A stretch of 47,092 nucleotides of DNA from Kitasatospora sp. DSM 101779 (GCF_025655475.1 NZ_JAHTIK010000001.1:7554590-7601681), one strand, 5' to 3'; shown: positions 24,944 to 33,195, counted from the first letter of the stretch. A program made the numbers and translations. Notes: a model not told the origin generated them from the sequence alone.

Positions 24944-25405
24944 TCATTTCTCGAAGCCGTCGGCCTGTGACAGGGCGAGCACGGCCCACACCGCCTTGCC
25001 CGCCGGGTGCTCCATGACGCCCCAGGACGAGCTCAGCCGCTCGACGATGAAGAGGCCGTGGCCGCTCGGCCGGGCGGCGTCGTGCGGGCGCCGCGACCGG
25101 GGCAGCCCCGGTCCGGCGTCGACCACCTCGATCCGGACGTCCGCACCGAACAGCGAGAGCGTCATCTCGATCGGACCGCCGGCGTGCTGGGCGGCGTTGG
25201 CGAGCAGCTCCGCCACGACCAGGCGGACGTTGTCGGCGGCGAGGCCGGCCGGGTCCACGCCCCAGTGGACGAGGGTCGCCTCGGCGAACCGCCGCCCGGC
25301 GCGGGTCCGTCCGCCTCCGCCGAGGGCGATCGTCACGCGGGCGGTGAGCGCCGGAGGTCCGTCCCCCGCCCCCTCGCGACCGCTGCTGCCGGCCGCCGCT
25401 GTCAC
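24944..25405 (-). CDS. Anti-sigma-factor-like serine kinase (HATPase, RsbW/SpoIIAB type)
   Basis: A 153-residue single GHKL ATPase domain. The N-box lies at about 64-75 (VVAELLANAAQHAGG; Glu66, Asn70), the G1 box VVDAGPG at about 94-100, and a GHGLFIVERL box near 115-124. There is no sensor or dimerisation domain, as in RsbW-like kinases, which phosphorylate a STAS antagonist and may bind a sigma factor. Its start overlaps the stop of the STAS gene (ATGA), so the two are translationally coupled. The cognate phosphatase is probably the broken gene at 26118-27277. Confidence 0.88.
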   Translation of the reverse strand: MTAAAGSSGREGAGDGPPALTARVTIALGGGGRTRAGRRFAEATLVHWGVDPAGLAADNVRLVVAELLANAAQHAGGPIEMTLSLFGADVRIEVVDAGPGLPRSRRPHDAARPSGHGLFIVERLSSSWGVMEHPAGKAVWAVLALSQADGFEK

Positions 25406-25803
25406 GGCCGCCGCTCGCTGCCCCCGGCCCGGAACTCCGCGGCGGAGCCGAACACGGTGAAGACGGTGTCGGCGCCGGTCATGTCCAGCAGGCGCTTCGT
25501 CTGCGGCGGCAGCGAGGACAGCACCAGCCGTACGCCCCGCTCCCGGGCCCGGGAGCGCAGCCGGAGCAGCAGGTTGAGCCCGGAGGAGTCGCAGAAGCCG
25601 ACGCCGCCCAGGTCCAGGCAGAGGGCGGCGGCCGCCGCGTCCAGTGCCGCCTCCAGGTCGGGGCGGGCGGCGTGCGCGCCGTCCAGGTCCAGGTCGCCCT
25701 CGACGGCGCAGACGAGCGCACCGTCGAAGGCCGCGGCCACGGTGGTGCGGACGCCGGTGTCCGTCGCCGTTCCGGTCGCCTGGTCGGTGTCGCCGGTGCC
25801 CAT
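25402..25803 (-). CDS. STAS-domain anti-anti-sigma factor
   Basis: This 133-residue STAS protein contains AAAFDGALVCAVEGDLDLDG (about 23-42), LCLDLGGVGFCDSSGLNLLL (61-80) with the DSSG phosphorylation site at 72-75, and VRLVLSSLPPQTKRLLDMTG. ATG 25803 has GGGAGGG about 8 nt upstream. It is the first gene of an operon with the anti-sigma-like kinase. In the known scheme the unphosphorylated STAS protein sequesters the kinase; the kinase inactivates it by phosphorylation. Confidence 0.9.
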   Translation of the reverse strand: MGTGDTDQATGTATDTGVRTTVAAAFDGALVCAVEGDLDLDGAHAARPDLEAALDAAAAALCLDLGGVGFCDSSGLNLLLRLRSRARERGVRLVLSSLPPQTKRLLDMTGADTVFTVFGSAAEFRAGGSERRP

Positions 25804-26117
25804 GTGCGTTTCCCTCCCGCCGCGGCCCTGCGCGGTGCCGCCGTGCCGTCCTTCACCTTCCGTGGGGATGCGTATCACCCGCAGGGATTCGTACCACACG
25901 TCCGCCCGGCGATCCTCCGTCCGCCGGCTCCCGTGCCCGGGCGTGGCAGCCGTCCGTCCGGACGTCAATTGGCCTGCCGAGCAGGGCTGGTGCGTACGCG
26001 GCCTAGGGTAGTGTCGCCAGCGGCCCGGCCGCCCGCGCGGTCGGCGGTCGCGCCCGGGACCGTGCGCGGCCTCCACCGCCGCCGGGTCGACGCGGCCCCG
26101 GCGAGGGGAACGTTGCC
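25804..26117. other. Divergent control region between the STAS operon and the PP2C gene
   Basis: No gene is visible. TAGGGTAGTGT (26004-26014) is a possible -10 area for the rightward gene. I see no convincing operator. Confidence 0.35.
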
Positions 26118-27277
26118 GTGACACAGACGCAGCCGGGCCGGACGGCGAACGGTGTCCTTCCCGCGGGGACCAACCCGCCGGGTACGGTCGGCGAGCCCGA
26201 TCTGCGCAGTCTGCTGGCCGGTCTGACGGCCGTCCGGGGCGGGGACTTCGGCACCCGGCTGCCGGACGACGCGGACGGCCTGCTCGGCGAGATCGCCGGC
26301 GTCTTCAACGGCATGGTCGACCAACTGTCCGCGTTCGCCGACGAGGTGACCCGGGTGGCACGGGAGGTCGGCAGCGAGGGCCGGCCCTGCTCCAGCACGC
26401 CCAACGCCTCGGCCGCATCGGCAGATTCGAGGAGGACCTGCGGGCGGGCACCGCCACCTGGAACGAGACGGTCTTCGACCTCGACGGGCTGCCGCCGACG
26501 GCGCCCCCGGTGACCCTCGACCAACTGGCCGGCCACTGCCACCCCGACGACCGGCACGCCATCGGCCGCTTCCTGCGCACCCTGCTGCACCGCCGCCGGC
26601 CGGCCGACACCGCCTTCCGGCTCAACCGGCCCGACGGCGTCGTGCGGCACATCCGGATCGTCGCCGAACCCGTACTGGACCAGTGGTCCCGGCTCACCGC
26701 CGTCCGCGGCGCCTACCAGGACGTCTCCGCCCAGTACTGGACGGAGGTCGCACTCGCCGCCACCCGAGAGCAGCTGGCGCACACCGAGGAGAAGGCCGCC
26801 GCCCGCAACCGGCTCGCGCTGCAACTCCAGCACGCCATCATGCCGGTGGGCCACGGCCCGCTCGACCTCACCAGGCTGCGCATCGCCGTCCGCTACCGCC
26901 CCGCCGAGAAAGGCCACGTGGTCGCCGGTGACCGGTACGACGCCGTCACCCTGCCCAGCAAACGGATCCTGCTCTGCGTCGGCGACGTCGCCGGCCACGG
27001 CACCGAGGGCGCCACGGGCATGGTCGCCCTGCGCAACGCCCTGCGCGGACTCGCCGCCACCGGCGCCGGCCCGGCCCAACTGCTCGGCTGGCTCAACAAC
27101 GTGACGCACCACCTGACCGACCACGTCACGGCGACCGCCGTCTGCGCCCTCTACGACCCCGCCGACCGCACGCTCAGCTGGGCCCGCGCCGGACACCTGC
27201 CGCCGGTGCTGCTGAGGGGCGGCCGGGTGCCTGATCGGCATCCAGGTCCGCTGACGTCCTCCCGCTGGTGGCGGTGA
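26118..27277 (+). pseudogene. SpoIIE/RsbU-type PP2C phosphatase with HAMP and PAS, frameshifted and truncated
   Basis: From GTG 26118 (GAGGGGAA upstream) the first frame encodes a HAMP-like region (LRSLLAGLTAVRGGDFGTRL, GEIAGVFNGMVDQLSAFADE). Near 26385 the frame breaks; restoring one base gives ALLQHAQRLGRIGRFEEDLR, a PAS fold (WNETVFDLDGLPPTAP, PDGVVRHIRIVAEPVLDQ) and the start of a PP2C domain: AVRYRPAEKGHVVAGD, LLCVGDVAGHGTEGATG, HLTDHVTATAVCALYDPADR, WARAGHLPPVLLRGGR. The usual DWYDA motif reads DRYDA. After this the frame decays to a stop at 27277, so the last metal-binding part (YTDGLIE, DDTCVV) is missing. It should not be active. Confidence 0.78.
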
Positions 27278-27368
27278 CGGAGACGGTGCCGCGGGCCCGG
27301 CCGGACGCACGGCGCCGGGCCGGCCGCCGGCTCCCCGGCGACCGGCCCGGATCCCGTCCGGCACGGCG

Positions 27369-27539
27369 CTACCAGCGGTACCAGCGCGCCCGCGAACCGC
27401 CGGTCGTGGTGCCGCGGGCGATGAAGCCGATCAGCCACACCGCCAGGACGATGACGGCGATCCACCACAGTGCCTTGAGGGCGAACCCCAGACCGAACAG
27501 CAGCAGCGCGAGCAACAGGACCAGGACGACGGCGAGCAT
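27369..27539 (-). CDS. Small hydrophobic membrane protein
   Basis: This 56-residue protein starts at ATG 27539 with AGGAG 9 nt upstream. It has two close hydrophobic helices, LAVVLVLLLALLLFGLGFAL and WWIAVIVLAVWLIGFIARG, and a short basic/aromatic end RARWYRW. This pattern is conserved among actinobacterial proteins often named hydrophobic protein. Function unknown. Confidence 0.75.
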   Translation of the reverse strand: MLAVVLVLLLALLLFGLGFALKALWWIAVIVLAVWLIGFIARGTTTGGSRARWYRW

Positions 27540-27640
27540 GCGCGTTCTCCTCTCACGGTGACGACTGTGCACCGCTGCGGCTGCCCCGGCCCGGCCCGAT
27601 CATGCGCGCTCCCGCGATCCACCGGTCAGTCGCGTGGACT

Positions 27641-27693
27641 GCCACCGCTCGGGCCGCCACCGCTCGGGCTGTCACCGCTCGGCCCGCCACCGA
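27641..27693. repeat. 15-bp imperfect tandem repeat, about 3.5 copies
   Basis: GCCACCGCTCGGGCC at 27641 is followed by near copies at 27656, 27671 and 27686. It lies just before the reductase-tail remnant. Confidence 0.75.
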
Positions 27694-27839
27694 CCGCTCG
27701 GGACGTGCGCGAGCGCCGCCGCGGAGAAGGCACGGGCCGCGGCGCTGCGGTATGCGCTCTCACGCTGGAGCAGGACGACCGACCGTGCGGCAGGGCAGCG
27801 GCGGCTCGGTGGGCACCGCTGGACAGGCCGCGGCCCCAG

Positions 27840-28073
27840 GGCGGCCCGGCGCGCATCGCCCTGCCGGTGGCCGGGGACGACCAGGCGGCCAAGCAGCTGG
27901 TCCGCGCGCTCATCGACGAGCTGGGCTTCGGCACCGTCGACGCCGGCACCGTCGACGAATCCTGGCGCCAGCAGCCCGGCACCCCGGTGTACGGGCTGCG
28001 CGGGGGCGTGGCGGAGGTGGAGAAGGTCCTGTCCGAGGCCTCACCCGAGCGCTCGGGCGCCTTCCGCGGCTGA
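27840..28073 (+). pseudogene. NADPH/F420-type oxidoreductase, C-terminal remnant
   Basis: The last 77 codons read RIALPVAGDDQAAKQLVRAL, IDELGFGTVDAGTVDESWRQ and QPGTPVYGLRGGVAEVEKVL, the typical end of F420-dependent NADP reductase-like/dinucleotide-binding proteins. No Rossmann GxGxxG N-terminus precedes it; instead there is a tandem repeat and Arg/Ala-rich nonsense. The gene is therefore an N-terminally deleted remnant. Confidence 0.55.
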
Positions 28074-28186
28074 CTCGGCCCAACAGGACTGACAGGGCAG
28101 ACACGGCTCACCGAACGGCGGCTGCGGCTGCGGGTGCCGGTCGGTGACGGAGCCTCGGGGGCGGTCGTACCCGCACGGGACGGGAC

Positions 28187-28231
28187 GGCCCGGTGCGGCG
28201 GCCTGCCGGAAGGAGGCCGCCGCACCGGGCC
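28187..28231 (-). terminator. Perfect hairpin terminator after the PepSY gene
   Basis: Arms GGCCCGGTGCGGCGGCCT (28187-28204) and 28214-28231 are exact 18-bp complements with a 9-nt loop, 25 bp beyond the stop of the minus-strand gene. It may also stop readthrough from the left. Confidence 0.85.
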
Positions 28232-28255
28232 CGGGTGGGCCGTCCGGCCCGCGGG

Positions 28256-28855
28256 TCAGCGGGCCGACCCGTCCACTACGGTGTTGCCGGTGACGGCGCC
28301 GCTGGTGCCGTCCACGGTGACCAGGTGCCGGACGCCGTCCGTTCCGACCACCACGGCCTGCCAGCTGCGGCCGCCGCCCTGCCGGTCCGCCGGACGCAGC
28401 GACTCGACCTTGCCGCCGGGAACGGCCGCGGCGGCCTTCGCCACCGCGTCGCCCGCGGCGAGCTCGGGCAGCGGCGCGGGGGCGAGCTGCGGTATCGCCT
28501 TGCCGGCCGACGGGCCGGACTCCGCCCGCCCGCCCGCCGTCCGCTGCTCGATCACGACCCGTCGCTCGCCGTCCTCACCGCGGACGACACGGTGCTTGAA
28601 GCCGCCCGGCCCGCCCGGCTCACCCGGTTCGCCGTCCCGGAGGGCGACCCGGGAGCCGCGGTGCTCCTCCGCGTGGTGCACGGCGGCCGCAGCGACGCCG
28701 CCCAGCACGACCACGGCCGCCCCGACCCCGACCCAGCGGGCCGTCCGCCCGCGGACCCACCGCCCGACCGTCCGCCGCCGCCCGCCCGGGCTGACCGCCC
28801 CCGGCACCTTGCCGGTCTCCGCACCCGGCTCCGCCGGACCCACAGGCTCGCTCAT
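28256..28855 (-). CDS. PepSY-domain membrane-anchored protein
   Basis: This 199-residue protein starts at ATG 28855 after AGGAGAGG. A Pro/Arg-rich cytoplasmic segment is followed by one membrane helix (about 41-60, WVGVGAAVVVLGGVAAAAVH). The external part is Gly/Glu-rich and ends with a PepSY-like domain: LAAGDAVAKAAAAVPGGKVE, SWQAVVVGTDGVRHLVTVDG and TSGAVTGNTVVD. PepSY domains inhibit peptidases or sense envelope stress and often neighbour two-component systems, as here: it is divergent from an OmpR-type regulator/kinase pair, with direct repeats between them. Confidence 0.82.
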   Translation of the reverse strand: MSEPVGPAEPGAETGKVPGAVSPGGRRRTVGRWVRGRTARWVGVGAAVVVLGGVAAAAVHHAEEHRGSRVALRDGEPGEPGGPGGFKHRVVRGEDGERRVVIEQRTAGGRAESGPSAGKAIPQLAPAPLPELAAGDAVAKAAAAVPGGKVESLRPADRQGGGRSWQAVVVGTDGVRHLVTVDGTSGAVTGNTVVDGSAR

Positions 28856-28954
28856 CGGCCGCCTCTCCTCCACGCTCGTCTCCGCACGGTTCGCCGCACC
28901 CCGCTGCCGGGCCCTCGCCAGGCCGGTACGGCGGCGGCCAGCATGCGGCACCGT

Positions 28955-28990
28955 TCCTGAAGCGGTGCTGAAGAAGCTGAAGACCCCTTC
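28955..28990. promoter_or_regulatory. CTGAAG repeat cluster, probable response-regulator binding site
   Basis: CTGAAG occurs at 28955, 28966 and 28975, followed by the inverse CTTCAG at 28985-28990. The 9-11 bp spacing resembles one helical turn, as in OmpR-family direct repeats. It lies between the divergent PepSY and response-regulator genes. Confidence 0.6.
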
Positions 28991-29026
28991 AGGGAGCGCC
29001 CGGGGGCACCTGTCACCCTGTAGCGC

Positions 29027-29704
29027 ATGCGGGTACTGGTGGTGGAGGACGAACGGCGGCTGGCCGCGGCGCTGCGGCACGGTCTGACGGCCGAGGGATT
29101 CACGGTGGACGTCGCCCACGACGGCGTGACCGGCCTCGCCCGTGCCGCAGAGCAGCCGTACGACGTGATCGTGCTGGACATCATGCTGCCCGGCCTCAAC
29201 GGCTACCGGGTCTGCTCGCTGCTGCGCGCCGCCGGCCACGACGCCGGCATCCTCATGCTCACCGCCAAGGACGGCGAGTGGGACGAGGCCGAGGCGCTGG
29301 ACACCGGCGCCGACGACTTCCTGTCCAAGCCGTTCTCCTACGTCGTGCTGGTCGCACGGCTGCGCGCGCTCGCCCGTCGCATCGGCAGCAGGACACCCCG
29401 CGCGACCGTGCTCGGCGACCTCGTCGTCGACGCCGCCGGCCGCACCTGCACCCGGGCCGGCACCCCCGTCCGGCTCACCGCCCGCGAGTTCGCCGTGCTC
29501 GACCACCTCGCCCGGCGGGCCGGCGAGGTGGTGACCAAGCGGGAGATCCTGGACGAGGTCTGGGAGACCGGACCGGACGGCGATCCGAACATCGTCGAGG
29601 TCCACATCAGCGCCCTGCGCCGCAAGATCGACACCCCGTTCGGCCGCGCCGCGCTGCAGACCGTCCGGGGCGTCGGCTACCGGCTGGCGGCCGACGGTGG
29701 CTGA
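29027..29704 (+). CDS. OmpR-family response regulator
   Basis: A 225-residue two-domain regulator. The receiver has the acidic pocket Glu7/Asp8, phospho-acceptor Asp51 in VLDIMLPG, Thr79 and Lys101 (LSKPF). The C-terminal winged helix contains LTAREFAVLDHLARRAGEVV, KREILDEVW, NIVEVHISALRRKID and TVRGVGYRL. It overlaps the kinase gene start by 8 bp, so it is coupled to it. It probably controls its own operon and the divergent PepSY gene through the CTGAAG cluster. Confidence 0.95.
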   Translation: MRVLVVEDERRLAAALRHGLTAEGFTVDVAHDGVTGLARAAEQPYDVIVLDIMLPGLNGYRVCSLLRAAGHDAGILMLTAKDGEWDEAEALDTGADDFLSKPFSYVVLVARLRALARRIGSRTPRATVLGDLVVDAAGRTCTRAGTPVRLTAREFAVLDHLARRAGEVVTKREILDEVWETGPDGDPNIVEVHISALRRKIDTPFGRAALQTVRGVGYRLAADGG

Positions 29705-31268
29705 TCCGGAGACCACCGGGCCGGTGACCGCCTGGCCGGTGACCGCCTGGCCGGTGACCGCCGGGCCGGTGACCGCCGAGCCGGTGACCGCCGAGCCGGT
29801 AAGTACCGAGCCGACGACTGCAGGTGACCGGCCCCGCCCCCGCGCCCGCCTCCGCCCCCGCCGCCGGACACGTGGCCGTGCCGCTCGCCTGCTGCGGCGC
29901 CTCGCCCCGCGCTCGGTCCGCGCCCGGACCACCCTCGCCGCCTGCACCACCGTCGGCGCCGCCCTGCTCGTCGCATCCACCGCGCTCCTCGGCCTGCTGC
30001 ACGCCAACCTCGAACGCACCGTCGAGAGCGGCGCCCGCGAGCAGGCGATCGCCGTCGCCAGGCTGGCCGCCGACGCACGGCTCACCCCGCTGCTCCCGCT
30101 GGACCACGGCACCGACTTCGTCCAGGTCGTCGACGGGACCGGTCGGGTGGTGGCAGCCAGCCAGAACCTGGCCGGCCGCCCGGCCGTGGCCCCCGTCGGC
30201 GGCCCCGACGGCCACACCACCTTCGACCTGCGTCCGTTCGGCGAGGAGCACCGGCAGCGGGTCGCCACCGTCACGGCCACCACCCCCTCCGGCCCGGTCG
30301 TCGTCCGCGTCGGATCCTCGCTCCGCACCGTCGACACCGCCCAGCACGTCGCCGCCGCCGCACTCCTGGTCCTCTGCCCGCTGCTGCTGCTCACCGTCGG
30401 TGTCCTCACCTGGCGCACCACCGGCCGTGCGCTGGCCCCGGTGGAGGCGATCCGTGCCGGCGTCGCGGCCATCGGCGACCGGCAGCTCGACCTCCGGGTG
30501 CCCGTCCCCGCCGCCCACGACGAGATCGCCCGACTGGCGGGCACCATGAACGCCATGCTGGCGCGGCTGGAGGCCGCCGGCGCACGCCAGCGCCGCTTCA
30601 TCGCGGACGCCTCGCACGAGCTGCGCAGCCCGCTGGCCGTCCTGCGCACCCAGCTGGAGGTCGCGCTGGCGCACCCCGATCCCGAGGTGCGGACGGCCCT
30701 GCTCGAAGGCGCCCTGGAGGACACCGAACGGCTGCAGGCCCTCGCGACCGACCTCCTGCTGCTGGCCCGGCTCGACTCCGCCGGCCCCGACCGCACCGGC
30801 GATTCCTTCGGTCCCCTCGACCCGGTCGACCTCGCCGAGCTGGTGGCCGGCACGGTGCGGGCCCGGGCCGGCGACCCGCACCCCGTCCGCCTCGAGCTGC
30901 AGGACGGCATCGAGGTGATCGGCAGCAGGCTGTGGCTCGGCCGGCTGCTGACCAACCTGCTCGACAACGCCCAGCGGCACGCCGACCGGGACGTCACCGT
31001 GCGCCTCCACCGCGAGCCGGGCACCGGATCGGCCGTCCTGGACGTCGCCAACGACGGCCCCGAGGTCGCCCCCGAGGACCGCGAGCGCATCTTCGAGCGG
31101 TTCACCCGGCTCGACGACGCCCGCAGCCGCGACCACGGCGGCGCCGGCCTCGGCCTGCCGATCGCCCGCGACATCGCCCGCCACCACGGCGGCGACCTCG
31201 TCCTCGCACCGTCGCCGGGCACCACCCTGTTCCGCACCCGCCTGCCGATCCCGAGCACGCCACGTTAG
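29697..31268 (+). CDS. Sensor histidine kinase with repetitive N-terminus
   Basis: From GTG 29697 the product is 523 residues. The first 35 residues are a pentapeptide repeat (GPVTA/WPVTA/EPVTA), followed by a basic stretch. Two membrane helices (about 80-103 and 215-235) flank an external sensor domain of about 110 residues. Then HAMP, the HisKA H-box ASHELRSPLAVLR (His307), and HATPase motifs NLLDNAQRHA, DVANDGPEV and GGAGLGLPIARDIA. It is coupled to the response regulator. The external signal is unknown. The repeat N-terminus may be dispensable: ATG-less alternatives lie downstream, but no better ribosome site was found. Confidence 0.93.
   Translation: MADPETTGPVTAWPVTAWPVTAGPVTAEPVTAEPVSTEPTTAGDRPRPRARLRPRRRTRGRAARLLRRLAPRSVRARTTLAACTTVGAALLVASTALLGLLHANLERTVESGAREQAIAVARLAADARLTPLLPLDHGTDFVQVVDGTGRVVAASQNLAGRPAVAPVGGPDGHTTFDLRPFGEEHRQRVATVTATTPSGPVVVRVGSSLRTVDTAQHVAAAALLVLCPLLLLTVGVLTWRTTGRALAPVEAIRAGVAAIGDRQLDLRVPVPAAHDEIARLAGTMNAMLARLEAAGARQRRFIADASHELRSPLAVLRTQLEVALAHPDPEVRTALLEGALEDTERLQALATDLLLLARLDSAGPDRTGDSFGPLDPVDLAELVAGTVRARAGDPHPVRLELQDGIEVIGSRLWLGRLLTNLLDNAQRHADRDVTVRLHREPGTGSAVLDVANDGPEVAPEDRERIFERFTRLDDARSRDHGGAGLGLPIARDIARHHGGDLVLAPSPGTTLFRTRLPIPSTPR
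29718..29807. repeat. 15-bp in-frame tandem repeat, 6 copies, in the kinase N-terminus
   Basis: Six units of the type GGGCCGGTGACCGCC begin at 29718, 29733, 29748, 29763, 29778 and 29793. Differences are mainly in the first three bases, and the last unit is diverged. Multiples of 15 keep the frame, so copy number can vary without inactivating the kinase. Confidence 0.92.
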
Positions 31269-31278
31269 GTCCTTTCTT

Positions 31279-31308
31279 CAGAGGCACACGGGTGCCCGGC
31301 CGCCTCTG
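31279..31308. terminator. Hairpin between convergent kinase and NUDIX genes
   Basis: CAGAGGC (31279-31285) and GCCTCTG (31302-31308) are perfect arms; the loop contains an inner CGGG/CCCG stem. Probably bidirectional. Confidence 0.6.
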
Positions 31309-31335
31309 GAGGCGGGCCGTGGTTGGGGGAGTCCG

Positions 31336-32259
31336 TCACGCCGACCAGGTGGGGCGGCCGGCTTCGAGGTGGAGGAGGATGCCGGTCTCCCTGGCCCGCA
31401 GAGCGGCGGTGACCCGCGCGCCGAGGATGGGCGGCAGCCGGCGGACGGCCTCCTCGGGCGGCAGCCAGGTCGCGGCCCGGATCTCGCCGTCGGCGAAGAC
31501 CAGCCCCCCGGCCTGCTGCGGTGTCAGCGGGGTGGTGTCGAAGACGAAGCAGGTCAGCGCCCGGCCGTGCCGGGTCGCGGAGGCCGGGGCGGTGTCCACC
31601 ACCAGCAGTCGTCCGACCGGGACGTCGAGGGCCAGCTCCTCCATCAGTTCCCGTGCGGCGGCCGGCCCCGGTGCCTCGTGCGCCTCGACCATCCCGCCCG
31701 GGAGTTCCAGGTGGTCCTTGTAGCCGGGGTGCAGGACGAGCACCCGCCCGGCGGTGTCGGTGACCAGTGCGGTGGCCGCCGCCATCGGCGCCGGCAGCTG
31801 GGCGTAGTGGTCGCGCGGGCCCATCGGTGTCCGGTGGCCGTCGCGCAGCACGGCGGTGTGCGCACCGTGCTCGGCGCCGATCGCGGCCGCGAGCCGCCGC
31901 GCCGCAGGGGGCAGGAGCAGCGCGAGCGCCTCCTGCTCGGGGTGGAGGGCGGCGGTGTCCGGCACGACCGACCCGCCCTCGGTGCGGACGGCGTGGACGA
32001 AGACCAGGACGGTCCGTCCCGCCGCCGAGGTGGACACCGTGTCCACGGCCAGGAGCCGCCCCGTCTCGACGGACCCTCCGAATCCCTCCGCGAGGGTGCG
32101 GAGGAGGGTGCGGGCGGGCTCCTCGTCCGCGACCGGACTGCCGGGCAGCTCCCAGCCGTCGCCGTCGCCGGGCCGGACGAGCAGGATCCGGCCCCGCTCG
32201 TCGCGGATCAGGGCCTCCGCGTGCACGGCGGGCGCGGACTGGTGGAGGGGCGGGGTCAC
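31336..32259 (-). CDS. Tandem NUDIX-domain protein
   Basis: GTG 32259 (GGAG 9 nt upstream) gives 307 residues with two NUDIX folds. The first (about 12-110) has the strand pattern ALIRDERGRILLVRPGDGDG and ELPGSPVADEEPARTLLRTL, but the metal-binding R-E-x-x-E-E part is lost. The second (about 160-300) has a good NUDIX box starting GGMVEAHEAP and ending RELMEELAL (188-211), with Leu for the usual Gly. So only the C-terminal domain should hydrolyse a nucleoside-diphosphate derivative, while the N-terminal one may bind or dimerise. Substrate unknown. Confidence 0.88.
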   Translation of the reverse strand: MTPPLHQSAPAVHAEALIRDERGRILLVRPGDGDGWELPGSPVADEEPARTLLRTLAEGFGGSVETGRLLAVDTVSTSAAGRTVLVFVHAVRTEGGSVVPDTAALHPEQEALALLLPPAARRLAAAIGAEHGAHTAVLRDGHRTPMGPRDHYAQLPAPMAAATALVTDTAGRVLVLHPGYKDHLELPGGMVEAHEAPGPAAARELMEELALDVPVGRLLVVDTAPASATRHGRALTCFVFDTTPLTPQQAGGLVFADGEIRAATWLPPEEAVRRLPPILGARVTAALRARETGILLHLEAGRPTWSA

Positions 32260-32718
32260 GGGCGGGCACTCCAATGCGTTCGGCACACGGTCGTCTGCCG
32301 GAGCCTGCCCACGGGGCGCCACCCCGTACGCACGGGATGTCGGCCGGTGTGCGGCGACCCGCGGCGTGGCCCGGCCGGCGACCCGCGGCCCGGCGCGCGC
32401 TGCACCAGGGGGCGCAGGAGGGGGCTGTCGTGCGCCGATCGTCCGCCTGTGCGCTCCTGCGCGCCGCTTCCAGCCGTGGTGGACACGGCGCGGCCTCCGA
32501 GGGGGGACGCGAGCGCCCCGGTGCCGGACACCGTCCGCATACCCCGCCGCGCCGGTCCGTGCCGTGGGCCGACCCTGCGGTTCGGGCGCGATCCGCAGGG
32601 TCGGGCCCCTCGCGGGGGCCTCCCGGCCGGGCCCGTGCGCGCCCGCAGGGGCGGCGTTGCGCCGCGCAGCCCCGGCGGGATTGACTGGGACCGTATCGAC
32701 CGATGCCGGAGGACAGCC
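32260..32718. other. Divergent non-coding region with a perfect inverted repeat
   Basis: No gene is recognisable. CCGACCCTGCGG (32569-32580) and CCGCAGGGTCGG (32593-32604) form perfect 12-bp arms around a 12-nt loop, about 115 bp before the next rightward gene. It could be a terminator left from a lost gene or a regulatory stem-loop. Confidence 0.5.
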
Positions 32719-33195
32719 ATGAGCAGCGCCTTCCCGGCCCGCGGCCAGGATCCGGCCGTGTGGGCCGCGGCCGCCGTGCCGGGCCCGCTGATGCGAGCCC
32801 TCGACCAGCGGGGCGGCCTGCCGCACACCGTGCGTCAGGACATCGCCCGCCAACTCGCCGAGGGCACCCCCGCCGGGCGGTTGCGGGACCGCATAGAACG
32901 CCGCTGGTGGGAGCGGTACGCGCAGCTGCCCGGCCCGGAGCTGCTGCAGCGCGCCGACGACATCGCCCTCGACCTGGTGGCCGCGCCGACCTGCCCGCTC
33001 GGCTGCGAGGACGGCTGGCTGCCGGACGAGTCGCGGGTATGCCCGTGGTGCCGGCCCAACAACACCGTCATCGACGTGGCGCCGGACGACGAGCCCGCCG
33101 GCCGCCGGCTCGAACCCGAGGAGCAGGCCCGCCGCGCGGCCGAGGTCCGTGCGGCGATGCGCGCCGGCCGCCGCTACCCGCGCCCCGCACGGTGA
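32719..33195 (+). CDS. Small zinc-ribbon-like protein, conserved hypothetical
   Basis: This 158-residue protein starts at ATG 32719 after CGGAGGAC. It is helical in the first 95 residues (WAAAAVPGPLMRALDQRGGL, RQDIARQLAEGTPAGRLRDR, IERRWWERYAQLPGPELLQR). A four-cysteine cluster CPLGCEDGWLP and VCPWCRPN (about 95-115) then probably binds zinc, and the basic tail is helical. This layout resembles actinobacterial proteins that may contact nucleic acid. Function unknown. Confidence 0.7.
   Translation: MSSAFPARGQDPAVWAAAAVPGPLMRALDQRGGLPHTVRQDIARQLAEGTPAGRLRDRIERRWWERYAQLPGPELLQRADDIALDLVAAPTCPLGCEDGWLPDESRVCPWCRPNNTVIDVAPDDEPAGRRLEPEEQARRAAEVRAAMRAGRRYPRPAR

Noticed and set aside
28256..31258. 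A 1000-codon open frame on the minus strand
   Set aside because: Only its last 199 codons (PepSY protein) look like protein; the rest is Arg/Ser/Pro-rich and antisense to the well-supported response regulator and kinase.
31369..33195. A 608-codon frame extending the zinc-ribbon protein upstream
   Set aside because: The extension is antisense to the NUDIX gene; ATG 32719 has its own ribosome site.
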